This document shows positions 32,403 through 40,590 of a stretch of 40,707 nucleotides of DNA, piece by piece; the first letter of the stretch is position 1, and every line of letters begins with the position of its first letter. The DNA is from 2011-GWA2-47-8b sp964361325 (lineage in GTDB: Bacteria; Patescibacteriota; Minisyncoccia; UBA6257; WO2-44-18): positions 1-40,707 of the forward strand of contig CAYHZT010000002.1 in the NCBI GenBank assembly GCA_964361325.1, read 5' to 3'. The notes under the pieces were generated by a model. It worked only from the letters and a program-made list of their open reading frames with translations, was not told the origin of the DNA and did not search any database. Position numbers and translations under genes: made by a program.

Positions 32403-32788
32403 TTTTTAATTTCTTCCCCGCTGATGGGCGCCGCTTTTTTTCCGACAATTTTAAGACCGTTGAATTCTTTGGGATTATGAGAGGCGGTTACCATGATCCC
32501 GCCCACAGCTTTTAACTTGTTGACCAAAAAATAAAGCATCGGAGTGGTGGTAGGACCCACCACAATAATTTCTAATTTCGATCCGCCAGCTGGCGGACTA
32601 ATTTTCAATGATTGAAGGGCTGATTTGTAAAGCGCTGGTGAACTTAAACGGGCGTCGTGAGCAACGACAATCCTTCCCTTACCAAAATGTTTAGCTAGGA
32701 CTGCGATAATTTCTGACACCGCATTTTCATTTATTTCCTCGGGATATTTGCCGCGAATGTCGTAGGCTTTAAATATGGTGGGGTTCAT
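32390..32788 (-). CDS. Phosphomannomutase/phosphoglucomutase, domain 1 (split gene, part 1)
   Basis: It starts MNPTIFKAYDIRGKYP, the family N-terminus, and contains the active-site phosphoserine loop GGIMVTASHNPKEFNGLKI. The frame then stops after ISGEEIKKWII, about where domain 2 should begin. Domains 2-4 are in the frame at 31479-32402, overlapping by 13 nt. An upstream in-frame ATG at 32797 would add MCG, but the shorter start fits the family. A palindrome (32582-32597) encodes SPPAGG within domain 1. The start codon is at the edge of a 20-bp inverted repeat that may hide it in the mRNA. The product would interconvert mannose- or glucose-1- and 6-phosphates and feed nucleotide-sugar synthesis. 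Confidence 0.82.
   Translation of the reverse strand: MNPTIFKAYDIRGKYPEEINENAVSEIIAVLAKHFGKGRIVVAHDARLSSPALYKSALQSLKISPPAGGSKLEIIVVGPTTTPMLYFLVNKLKAVGGIMVTASHNPKEFNGLKIVGKKAAPISGEEIKKWII
32582..32597. repeat. Perfect 16-nt GC-rich palindrome in the mutase gene
   Basis: TCCGCCAGCTGGCGGA is fully self-complementary. In frame on the minus strand it encodes PPAGG. It is a close relative of the palindrome at 29400-29419. Confidence 0.82.
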
Positions 32789-32876
32789 CCCGCACATAAC
32801 AAAGAGTGCGTTATTAGCGCAATCCTTGCATAAATTTGCCTATGCCCGACGACCTGCTCTTTGTTATGTGCGGGAT
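32787..32876. repeat. 20-bp perfect inverted repeat around the mutase start
   Basis: The arms 32787-32806 and 32857-32876 are exact reverse complements (ATCCCGCACATAACAAAGAG and its partner), with a 50-nt spacer. The near arm overlaps the mutase start codon. The far arm lies about 40 nt before ftsK. An AT palindrome (ATTATTAATAAT, 32884-32895) follows. In the mutase mRNA this would fold into a stem that includes the ATG region; it could also be an operator or the remnant of a small mobile element. Confidence 0.85.
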
Positions 32877-32915
32877 TCATACTATTATTAATAATCATAG
32901 TGGGTATTTCGCCTC

Positions 32916-34964
32916 ATGTCTAAAAAAGAACGTCCGCATCAGCCAAAAATCCATTCGGAAACTAAAAATAGCCTAATAGCGGTTCTTCTCGCTGGTATTG
33001 CCGTCATTTTGGTGCTTGCCGCCGTTGACAAGGCCGGGCCAGTCGGCCGTTTCGTTTATCTTATCCTGCAAAATCTTTTTGGCTGGGGATATTATCTTTT
33101 GCCTACAATAGCGGCCTTAATCGCTTTTTTATTCTTAGTTGCCCGGCAAAAAGTTTTTGTCACCACCAGCTTCCTCGGCGCCGCTTTATTTATTGTATCG
33201 GGTTTGGGCTTGATTGATATTCTTTTTGAAAATAAAGGAGGGTTTTTAGGTCGGATAGTGGGTTTATTGGAAATACCATTCGGCTATACCGCTTCTATTA
33301 TAATAAGTGTGGTTTTATTAATTGCCGCTGTTTTAATAACATTTAACGCTTCAATTAAATTCAAAAAAGTAGAAACGGAAAAATCGGCGGATCCGGCTAA
33401 AGAGGTTTTGGAAAAAGAACCGGAAGAGGCGGTAATTGCCGAACCTGAGCTACCGGTCACAAATCCCGCAGCCGCGATAAAAACGGACAAAATAAAAATT
33501 GCGGATGGTTTTCCAATGCCGCCGGCGCGCAAGTCTCCCGCTCGAATTAAAACTTATCCCAATTACGTCACGCCACCGCTGACGCTTTTAAAAACATCTG
33601 TAGAGAAACCGACTTCCGGCGATTTGAGGGCCAACGCCAATATTATTAAAAGAACTTTGGACAGCTTCGGCATCGCGGTAGAAATGGGCGAGATAAACAT
33701 CGGACCAAAAGTCACTCGCTACACGTTAAAGCCGGCCGAAGGCGTAAAGATCAGTAAAATTTTAACGCTTAATCAGGACCTGTCCTTAGCGTTGGCCGCT
33801 CATCCTATCAGAATTGAAGCGCCGATTCCCGGAAAATCTCTGGTGGGAATAGAGGTGCCGAATAAATCGGCGGCAGTCGTCCGTCTTGGCAGTTTAATGG
33901 CATATCCGGAATTTAAAGAGTCGGGGCCGCTCGCTTTTATTTTGGGACGCGGCGTCAGCGGCGAACCTATCATGGCCGATTTGGAAAAAATGCCCCATCT
34001 TATGGTTGCCGGCAGTACCGGCAGCGGAAAAAGCGTTTCTATTCATGCCCTTCTGGTTTCTTTGTTGTATAAAAATTCGCCCGACACTTTGCGCTTGGCG
34101 CTTATCGATCCTAAACGAGTGGAGCTTTCAATTTACGGCGGAGTGCCGCATCTTATCAGCCCCGTAATCATTGACGGGAAAAAAGCCGTTGGCCTTTTCC
34201 GCTGGGCAATCAAAGAAATGGAACGCCGATACGAGATACTACTGGAGGCCGGCGCCCGCGACATCGGCTCCTACAATCAAAAAAGCGAAACTGCGTTGCC
34301 TTTTATAGTATTGGTGGTAGATGAATTGGCCGATCTGATGGCCGCCTACGGCCGAGAAATAGAAAGCTCGGTTGTCCGCCTTGCTCAGATGGCGCGCGCC
34401 ACGGGAATCCATCTTGTGGTTTCTACTCAGCGCCCGTCAGTGGAAGTCATCACCGGACTAATCAAGGCTAATATCACCGCGCGCATCGCTCTCCAAGTCG
34501 CGAGCCAAGTGGATTCCAGAACGATTTTAGACATGGCCGGCGCCGAAAAACTTCTCGGCGGCGGAGATATGCTCTTTATTTCCTCGGATTTTTCCAAACC
34601 AAAAAGAATTCAGGGCGCTTATATTTCCGAGGAGGAAATTCGCAGCGTTGCGGAATTTATTGAAAAAAATAATGATACCGTTGAAGAATATTCTTTTAGC
34701 GGCGAAGCGGGAAATAACGCGGGTGGGTTCGCGGGTGATTTGGATGGCGACGAAACCGATGATGAACTTTTTCAGGATGCGGTCCGGGTAGTTACGGAAT
34801 CTAAAAAAGCCTCAGCGTCCCTTCTTCAAAGACGTTTATCAATCGGTTACGCAAGAGCCGCTCGTTTATTGGATATTATGGAGGAAAAAGGGATTATTGG
34901 CCCGGGAGACGGCGCTAAGCCCAGAGAGGTATTTATTAATCAGGAGAATAGTGATATAAATTAG
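32916..34964 (+). CDS. ftsK: FtsK/SpoIIIE-type DNA translocase
   Basis: Four membrane segments lie in the first ~150 residues (LIAVLLAGIAVILVLAAV onward), followed by a short linker instead of the long one of E. coli FtsK. The alpha domain and RecA-like motor follow: Walker A AGSTGSGKSVS (about 367-377), Walker B IVLVVDELADLM, QMARATGIHLVVSTQRPS. The C-terminal gamma winged helix is present (SASLLQRRLSIGYARAARLLDIMEEKGII), which recognises KOPS-like DNA. It moves chromosome ends at division. Length (682) is normal for SpoIIIE-like proteins. Only 2 nt separate it from the RodZ-like gene. Confidence 0.95.
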   Translation: MSKKERPHQPKIHSETKNSLIAVLLAGIAVILVLAAVDKAGPVGRFVYLILQNLFGWGYYLLPTIAALIAFLFLVARQKVFVTTSFLGAALFIVSGLGLIDILFENKGGFLGRIVGLLEIPFGYTASIIISVVLLIAAVLITFNASIKFKKVETEKSADPAKEVLEKEPEEAVIAEPELPVTNPAAAIKTDKIKIADGFPMPPARKSPARIKTYPNYVTPPLTLLKTSVEKPTSGDLRANANIIKRTLDSFGIAVEMGEINIGPKVTRYTLKPAEGVKISKILTLNQDLSLALAAHPIRIEAPIPGKSLVGIEVPNKSAAVVRLGSLMAYPEFKESGPLAFILGRGVSGEPIMADLEKMPHLMVAGSTGSGKSVSIHALLVSLLYKNSPDTLRLALIDPKRVELSIYGGVPHLISPVIIDGKKAVGLFRWAIKEMERRYEILLEAGARDIGSYNQKSETALPFIVLVVDELADLMAAYGREIESSVVRLAQMARATGIHLVVSTQRPSVEVITGLIKANITARIALQVASQVDSRTILDMAGAEKLLGGGDMLFISSDFSKPKRIQGAYISEEEIRSVAEFIEKNNDTVEEYSFSGEAGNNAGGFAGDLDGDETDDELFQDAVRVVTESKKASASLLQRRLSIGYARAARLLDIMEEKGIIGPGDGAKPREVFINQENSDIN

Positions 34965-34966
34965 GC

Positions 34967-35602
34967 GTGGAAAATAAGCCTATTAAAGATTTTATTTTCG
35001 AGCGCTTGGAGGCCAAGAGCCTTACTCTGGATAAAGCCGCGACATTGACCGGCATTTCCAAGCATTTCCTGGAAGCAATACTTAAAAGCGAATGGAAAAA
35101 ATTACCGGCTGCCCCCTACCTTTGCGGCTATTTTAAAAAATTAGAGCAAGTCCTTGATGTGGAAGCGGGGTACTTGTGGAAAAAATTCCAAGAAGAAAGC
35201 GATTTTCGAACTTCCGGGCCGGCCGACCGCTTACCGGAAAACCGTTTTGCCATCAAAGCCGGAAATCGGTTATGGCTCTTGCCAACACTGGTTATTGCCG
35301 CTTCTATGATTTATGTTTTTGTTAGCTCCGGGAGGGTTGCCGGCGTGCCCGATCTTGCAATTACCAATCCGCTTGAGGCAACCCTTATCGTCAATAATCC
35401 CCTATTCGTTTTAGAGGGAAGCGCGGATCCGGTTGATAAACTTTTTATTAATGGCGAGGAAGTATACGTTGACAAAAATGGTAAATTCCAGGAAAATTAC
35501 AACTTGCAATCCGGATTGAATACATTTGAATTTATGGCAAAGAAATTTTTAGGAAAAGAAACGAAAGTGGTTAGACAAATAATTTATCAAGAGGAAAAAT
35601 AA
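34967..35602 (+). CDS. RodZ-like HTH/membrane protein with C-terminal Ig-like domain
   Basis: Residues 8-75 form an HTH_25-type domain (LTLDKAATLTGISKHFLEAILKSEWKKLP, YLCGYFKKLEQVLDV) as in RodZ. A membrane segment follows (LWLLPTLVIAASMIYVFV, about 103-120), then an extracytoplasmic beta domain with glucodextranase-B-like features (LEGSADPVDKLFINGEEVYVDKNGKF, LNTFEFMAKKFLGKE). RodZ links MreB to the envelope; whether this small version binds MreB is unknown. The start is a GTG 2 nt after the ftsK stop. It lies between ftsK and recA, so the three may be co-transcribed. Confidence 0.82.
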   Translation: MENKPIKDFIFERLEAKSLTLDKAATLTGISKHFLEAILKSEWKKLPAAPYLCGYFKKLEQVLDVEAGYLWKKFQEESDFRTSGPADRLPENRFAIKAGNRLWLLPTLVIAASMIYVFVSSGRVAGVPDLAITNPLEATLIVNNPLFVLEGSADPVDKLFINGEEVYVDKNGKFQENYNLQSGLNTFEFMAKKFLGKETKVVRQIIYQEEK

Positions 35603-35611
35603 TCAATAAAA

Positions 35612-36616
35612 ATGACGAATAAAGATATACCGGAAAAAAAAGACACCGAGAAAGAGTTACAAGGACTGCTGGAAACTTTGCAGAGCAAGTTTGGCGAAGG
35701 AGCCATTATGAAGCTCGGCGACGCCAAGCGGGTTAACGTTGACGTAATTCCAACGGGTTCTTTTTCGTTGGATTTGGCATTGGGGGTAGGCGGATTACCC
35801 AAAGGCAGAATCGTAGAAATTTACGGACCGGAATCTTCCGGCAAAACTACGTTAGCGCTCAACGTTGTCGCGCAAGCCCAGGCTAAAGGAGGTAAGGCCG
35901 CTTTTATAGATGCCGAGCACGCTCTGGATCCGGAGTATGCCGCAAGACTTGGAGTAAAAATAAAAGAACTTTTGATTTCACAGCCGGATAACGGAGAAGA
36001 AGCGCTCAATATTTTGGAAAGTTTGGTGCGTTCGGGAATAATTGATGTGGTGGTAGTGGATTCCGTTGCGGCGTTGACTCCGAAAGCGGAAATAGAAGGG
36101 GAGATGGGCGCTCAATTCATCGGATTGCAGGCCAGATTAATGTCTCAAGCATTACGCAAACTGACTGCCATTACCGCTAAGTCCAATACTCTTGTCATTT
36201 TTATTAACCAATTGCGAGAGAAGATTGGTATTATGTTCGGCAATCCTGAAGTTACTCCCGGCGGACGGGCGCTTAAATTTTATTGCTCCGTAAGAATCGA
36301 TGTGCGGCGAGAAGCGCAAATTAAAAAAGGCGATGTCGTCGTTGGCAATCGAGTCCGCGCTAAAGTTGCCAAAAATAAAGTCGCTCCTCCGTTTAAACTG
36401 GCCGAATTTGACATTATGTATGGAGAGGGGCTTTCTTATGAATCCGATGTTGCGAATTCCGCGTTGAAGTATGGAGTTATTACAAAGGCAGGCGCTAGTT
36501 ACAGTTTTGAGGGTGAGAAATTAGGCGTTGGCATAGAAACAGTTAAAGCCAGACTGGCCGAGGATAAAAAACTTATTCGCGCTATAGAAAAAAAGATATA
36601 TGACGTCGCGAAATAG
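35612..36616 (+). CDS. recA: Recombinase RecA
   Basis: All core features are visible: Walker A GPESSGKT (72-79), [34 protein letters not shown], the L1/L2 DNA-binding region and [27 protein letters not shown]. At 334 residues it has a shorter acidic C-terminus than E. coli RecA (353). It forms filaments on single-stranded DNA for recombinational repair. It follows the RodZ-like gene by 9 nt. Its last 17 nt overlap the start of the next membrane-protein gene. Confidence 0.98.
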   Translation: MTNKDIPEKKDTEKELQGLLETLQSKFGEGAIMKLGDAKRVNVDVIPTGSFSLDLALGVGGLPKGRIVEIYGPESSGKTTLALNVVAQAQAKGGKAAFIDAEHALDPEYAARLGVKIKELLISQPDNGEEALNILESLVRSGIIDVVVVDSVAALTPKAEIEGEMGAQFIGLQARLMSQALRKLTAITAKSNTLVIFINQLREKIGIMFGNPEVTPGGRALKFYCSVRIDVRREAQIKKGDVVVGNRVRAKVAKNKVAPPFKLAEFDIMYGEGLSYESDVANSALKYGVITKAGASYSFEGEKLGVGIETVKARLAEDKKLIRAIEKKIYDVAK

Positions 36617-37241
36617 GTGGATTGTTAATTTTTGCCGCGGTTTTTTTGTAGCTGCTATTTTTTACGTACTCTATAACGGAATATTTACGGACGATTATAA
36701 TTATTTTTCTCCGGCCGGCTGGGGAAGTTTTTGGATCGGGCAATTTCTTACCATCGCTACGCTCTGGGCCATCTTAGAAAGCTCCCATTGGTATTTTAAA
36801 CAAACGCGCTTTGGCCATTTGCCGGCCGTCTTTTGGGCTTTAGGAACTGCTTTTGGCGGCATTGATTTCGGCGCTGGTACTTTTTCTCTCTTTGAAATAC
36901 AAAGTTTTGACAAAGTAGTTCATTTTTCTACCGGGATTTTAGGCGCGGTGCTCTTTTTAAATCTAGTAAGGGTAGTTTCTAAATTTTATCACTATAATAC
37001 GCCTAGAATCGTTGCTTATTATATTGCCCTGACCAGCGTTAATATTTTCGGAATAGTTTACGAGATTGCCGAACTGATCGGTGATCGCTACTACGGCGCT
37101 CATAATGTCACTGGGCCATTTGATACCACCGAGGATATCCTCGTCAATAATATCGGCATCGTTTTAATCCTAATATCCGATTTTGTAATTTCTAGAATAA
37201 GAAGGCGGCGCTCCTCCGAGCAGATTAAACAAGCATTCTAA
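36600..37241 (+). CDS. Polytopic membrane protein, DUF2238/YjdF-like
   Basis: About six hydrophobic segments, with charged signatures between them: [10 protein letters not shown] (about 101-110) and [16 protein letters not shown], then [13 protein letters not shown], which resemble the His/Glu/Asp pattern of the DUF2238 (YjdF) and VanZ-like membrane families. Function in those families is not settled. Translation starts at an ATG that overlaps the recA stop region by 17 nt. The C-terminus is basic (RIRRRRSS) and overlaps the convergent yvcK-like gene by 17 nt. Confidence 0.7.
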   Translation: MTSRNRWIVNFCRGFFVAAIFYVLYNGIFTDDYNYFSPAGWGSFWIGQFLTIATLWAILESSHWYFKQTRFGHLPAVFWALGTAFGGIDFGAGTFSLFEIQSFDKVVHFSTGILGAVLFLNLVRVVSKFYHYNTPRIVAYYIALTSVNIFGIVYEIAELIGDRYYGAHNVTGPFDTTEDILVNNIGIVLILISDFVISRIRRRRSSEQIKQAF

Positions 37242-38181
37242 CGATCTCGGCGATTTTTTCCGGGTCATGACGGATCAGGCCGTGCCGACGAAGAAGGTTC
37301 AAGGCAATTGGCATAGGCGAGGGACGAAAATTTTTGAGGTCCGGCTCAACGACCTCCGCTCTTTCTTTAGAATACGGCCGAAAACGCATTGCGGTTGGCT
37401 TTGTTTTGTTTACTATTACGTAATTCAAAATATTTTTGCCGAGATACTCTTCTATTGTCCGCAAAAAATCCGACGCCTGAAAACCGTTTGTCTCTCCAAA
37501 TTTAGTCATTAAATTAATGAAGTAGATTTTTTTTGCGCGGCTTTTTTTCAACAGCTCCTTCATTCCTTTGACCATAAAATTTGGAATTAAGCTGGTAAAT
37601 AAATCCCCGGGACCGATAATAATTCCGTCAGCCTCTAAGATTGCTGTTTTAACCGCCGGATTAATAGGAACCTCCGGCTTAAGATATACTTTTTTTATCT
37701 TTATATTGCCGTCGTGTTTGGGAATATCAATATTAGCCTCCCCTTTGATAATACTGCCATTTTCTAACTCCGCTATCAGTGAAGTTTTTTTCAGAGTTAC
37801 CGGCAAAACTCGGCCGCGCACCGAAAGAAGCTTTCCAGTCTCCTCTACGGCTCGATCGAAACTGCCCGTAATACGCTCTAAAGCGGTTATCATCAGATTA
37901 CCGAAGCTATGACCGGATAGCCCGCCGCCTTCAGCGAAACGATAATTGAAAAGCTGAGACAACATTTTATTGTCGGAAGCCGAAAGGGCAATTAGCGCCC
38001 GACGAATATCGCCGGGGGGCAAAATTCCGAATTCTTCGCGTAAGATCCCGGTAGAACCGCCATCATCAGCCATGGTAACAATAGCCGTTAAGTCAGAAAA
38101 ATATTTTTTCAAACCCGAAAGAACCGTAAATACGCCCGTACCTCCGCCGATAACCACGACTTTTTTGTCAGCGTTTTTCAT
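37225..38181 (-). CDS. yvcK: YvcK-like (CofD-related) regulator / UDP-sugar-binding protein
   Basis: VVVIGGGTGVFTVLSGLK near the start, followed by ADDGGSTGILREEFGILPPGDIRRALIALS, SGHSFGNLMITAL and IIGPGDLFTSLIPN, are the classical YvcK/GlmR motifs. In Bacillus this family binds UDP-GlcNAc and supports wall synthesis and growth on gluconeogenic carbon. The ATG at 38181 is preferred to an upstream start at 38238, as it gives the short family-typical N-terminus and lies 2 nt after the phospholipase D stop. Together with the lipid- and glycan-active neighbours it forms an envelope-related operon. Confidence 0.88.
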   Translation of the reverse strand: MKNADKKVVVIGGGTGVFTVLSGLKKYFSDLTAIVTMADDGGSTGILREEFGILPPGDIRRALIALSASDNKMLSQLFNYRFAEGGGLSGHSFGNLMITALERITGSFDRAVEETGKLLSVRGRVLPVTLKKTSLIAELENGSIIKGEANIDIPKHDGNIKIKKVYLKPEVPINPAVKTAILEADGIIIGPGDLFTSLIPNFMVKGMKELLKKSRAKKIYFINLMTKFGETNGFQASDFLRTIEEYLGKNILNYVIVNKTKPTAMRFRPYSKERAEVVEPDLKNFRPSPMPIALNLLRRHGLIRHDPEKIAEIVRMLV

Positions 38182-38183
38182 TT

Positions 38184-39227
38184 TTACAATATTGGCTGGA
38201 TAATTCTGATAAAGAATCCCAAAAAATAGTAGTACCAACGCATTGGCGCGCTAGGACTGAAAGGAACGGCTGATTTCTTCCAATGCTGTAAAATAGTTCT
38301 AAGATCTCCTACCATATCCTTACGTTTGAAACTAATACTTGCTTCCAAATTAAAATCAAAACTTTGAGCGTCAATGTTATTGGAACCAACCAACCCCTCG
38401 CGATCGTCAATTAGTAAAACCTTGGCGTGATTCATTTCCGGAATAAATAACGTTGTTAGAATATCTTTTAAGCTGTCGGCAAAAACTCGGTGAGCTATAT
38501 TGGCTATAAACATATCAGTCTTTTCCGGCACGATTACTTCAATCTTAACACCACGGCTAGCAGCTGCCCGCAAAGATCTGATCAACCAGCGATGCGGCAC
38601 AAAGTAAGGCGTAACAATTGTGATGCTTTTCCGGGCTTCAGCGCATTTCTTTTTATAATAGTATCGCAAAACCGACTTTCCTTTTACGGGCCAGTTTTCA
38701 ATAAACCAAGACTTCGCCTTATATAACCCAGCCCGCGCCTTAGGAAGTTTCCGCTTTCTTAGATTTAAAATTACGGCGTCTCGCCCGCCAGCAATACTAT
38801 AAACTCTGCTAAAAGACCTCAAAAGACTGCGCACTAATCTTCCGGTCAGGCGAATATGCAAATCCAACCAATCAGCGTATTCGCCTCGCACATTCACCCC
38901 GCCGATATAAGAAACTAATTCGTCAATAATTAAAATCTTTCTGTGCGAGCGGTACAGCCAGCGATTAAAAAAAAGCACTTCGGCGCCAGCCTCTTCAAAT
39001 TCTTTCCTATTGATTGAACCGAACCAAAGATCACCAACGCGATCAATTATGATTTTAACCCTAACGCCTTGGCGCGCCCTTTCTTTAAGCACTTCAAAAA
39101 AAATGTGAGTGGATGAATCGTCGGTTAAAATAAAACTCTCCAGATATATACAGTGTTTCGCCTCCCTGATGTCCTGGAGCATTGCTGTCCAGGCTTTTTC
39201 GGAAGTCGTATAAAACTTGTACTTCAT
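38184..39227 (-). CDS. Cardiolipin synthase / phospholipase D-family protein
   Basis: Two HKD motifs are present: HRKILIIDELVSYIGGVNV (about 133-151) and NHAKVLLIDDREGLVGSNN (about 280-298), each with His, Lys and Asp in HxK(x)4D spacing, plus the Gly-Asn/Gly-Gly tails. It lacks the N-terminal membrane segments of classical bacterial Cls; a hydrophobic C-terminal tail (YYYFLGFFIRIIQPIL) may attach it to the membrane. The product would join phospholipids to form cardiolipin, or act as a related phosphodiesterase. Its start overlaps the GH57 stop by 4 nt (ATGA), which indicates an operon. Confidence 0.88.
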   Translation of the reverse strand: MKYKFYTTSEKAWTAMLQDIREAKHCIYLESFILTDDSSTHIFFEVLKERARQGVRVKIIIDRVGDLWFGSINRKEFEEAGAEVLFFNRWLYRSHRKILIIDELVSYIGGVNVRGEYADWLDLHIRLTGRLVRSLLRSFSRVYSIAGGRDAVILNLRKRKLPKARAGLYKAKSWFIENWPVKGKSVLRYYYKKKCAEARKSITIVTPYFVPHRWLIRSLRAAASRGVKIEVIVPEKTDMFIANIAHRVFADSLKDILTTLFIPEMNHAKVLLIDDREGLVGSNNIDAQSFDFNLEASISFKRKDMVGDLRTILQHWKKSAVPFSPSAPMRWYYYFLGFFIRIIQPIL

Positions 39228-40588
39228 TTCTGTTTTTTAATTTCTTCGTTAAGTTCTCGTATTCTATCCTTAATCATCGCGGCCCGATGATACTCTTCGG
39301 CTTTTGCCGCCAAATGCATCTGTTCTTCCAACGTAGTAATCATCTGCCGATATTCTTCTTTGGTAATAAAGAGATGTTCTTTTTCTTCTAAACGCTCCCG
39401 CACCTCCTCATCTTCTTGCCGGGAAATCGCATCCACCAAGCCGCTTCGCTGCCAATCTAAGGCGGTGTAAATAATGCCGCGGTACAATTCTTCGGCCTTA
39501 TTTTTTTCTTGAGCGGTGGAAGCGGCAGCTTCTAAAATAACTTGTTTGAGCTCATAAGCGCCGCGTTCAATCATTTCTAGACTCCACCACGGACGGGCAG
39601 AAGCCCACCAATACTGGTCGGAATGAAGAGCCGCGTCCAACAAGTTGCGGTTTTTTTCATTGACGGGCGCGCGATTACCCGCCGCGATAGCGATATCAGT
39701 CAATTCCCATTGTTTTTGCTGTATCGGGTTATCGCTCTTATTCCAACGAGAAAAAGGCGTATTATTTTTGATATCAGTTTTAGTAACCGCCCAAGTAGAC
39801 TCTCTTGGTTCGATTTCTTCCGTTTTAGTAAACTTGTTGAGTAAATCCCCGATTGCCACTGACTGTATTTTTTTCTCATTTAATAAATCGAAGAGAAGTA
39901 ATTCCAGACCGGGCCGATGATGCCCAAAAGTCTCGCCATCCATCGCAGTCACTACATATTCGCTTTTTTCCAAGCGCGGACCCAAATAACGCAACATAGT
40001 AGGAACGGTGCCGACTTGCGCAGATAAAATAGTAAAAGAAAGGTTTCTCTCTCTGAAAAAAACGGAGAAATTTTCCAAACCCTTTATTTTATATAAAGTG
40101 TCCGGCGAATATTTTTTGCCCGACGGAAAACCGAGCTCGTCAATAACTATCCATTTATAGCCAAGTCGCGCGGCAACCGCGGCTACTTTATAAGAATAAG
40201 CCATTTCAGGGCTGAAAAACCCTTGCTGGCCATTAGGAGAACGCCATAAATTTCCGAAATATTTATTAAGAATTGTTTCATTTAAAAGTATCTGCCGTTC
40301 AATTTCACTTTCCGGCAATAACGGCAAGAAAGCGTGAAACTTGGCGCTACCGGTTAATTCCAGCGAGCCGTTTTGCAAAAGTTTTTTGATGTTTTCCAAG
40401 ACATCCCCGCCACCATACTTGTCTAAAAGCTCGCATAAAATACCATTGATGTTAAGCGTCAATCGCGCATTTTTTATTTTTAAAATACCGGAGAATAGTT
40501 TGCGATAACATTCATCGGTTATTCTTTTGACCCAAATTTCTTTCTGGGTCGGCGGCTGATAAATGTGGAGAAAATTAGCCCAGTACAT
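39224..40588 (-). CDS. GH57 glycoside hydrolase with C-terminal UVR motif
   Basis: The N-terminus YWANFLHIYQPP, the nucleophile segment FFSPEMAYS (Glu128) and the acid segment VTAMDGETFGHH (Asp217) are characteristic of GH57, a family of alpha-amylases, 4-alpha-glucanotransferases and branching enzymes. The substrate is probably an alpha-glucan, but family members vary. The last 45 residues (410-454) form a UVR-type helical motif (LEEQMHLAAKAEEYHRAAMIK, IRELNEE), normally seen in UvrB/UvrC and ClpC-adaptor proteins, not in glycosidases. It starts 2 nt after the stop of a likely glycosyltransferase, which fits a shared glucan pathway. Confidence 0.87.
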   Translation of the reverse strand: MYWANFLHIYQPPTQKEIWVKRITDECYRKLFSGILKIKNARLTLNINGILCELLDKYGGGDVLENIKKLLQNGSLELTGSAKFHAFLPLLPESEIERQILLNETILNKYFGNLWRSPNGQQGFFSPEMAYSYKVAAVAARLGYKWIVIDELGFPSGKKYSPDTLYKIKGLENFSVFFRERNLSFTILSAQVGTVPTMLRYLGPRLEKSEYVVTAMDGETFGHHRPGLELLLFDLLNEKKIQSVAIGDLLNKFTKTEEIEPRESTWAVTKTDIKNNTPFSRWNKSDNPIQQKQWELTDIAIAAGNRAPVNEKNRNLLDAALHSDQYWWASARPWWSLEMIERGAYELKQVILEAAASTAQEKNKAEELYRGIIYTALDWQRSGLVDAISRQEDEEVRERLEEKEHLFITKEEYRQMITTLEEQMHLAAKAEEYHRAAMIKDRIRELNEEIKKQK

Positions 40589-40590
40589 TC

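Noticed and set aside
31479..32797. Calling the split mutase a plain pseudogene
   Set aside because: Both parts keep all active-site motifs with no other stop, and the break lies exactly at a homopolymer with a usable ATG, so slippage or an indel is at least as likely.
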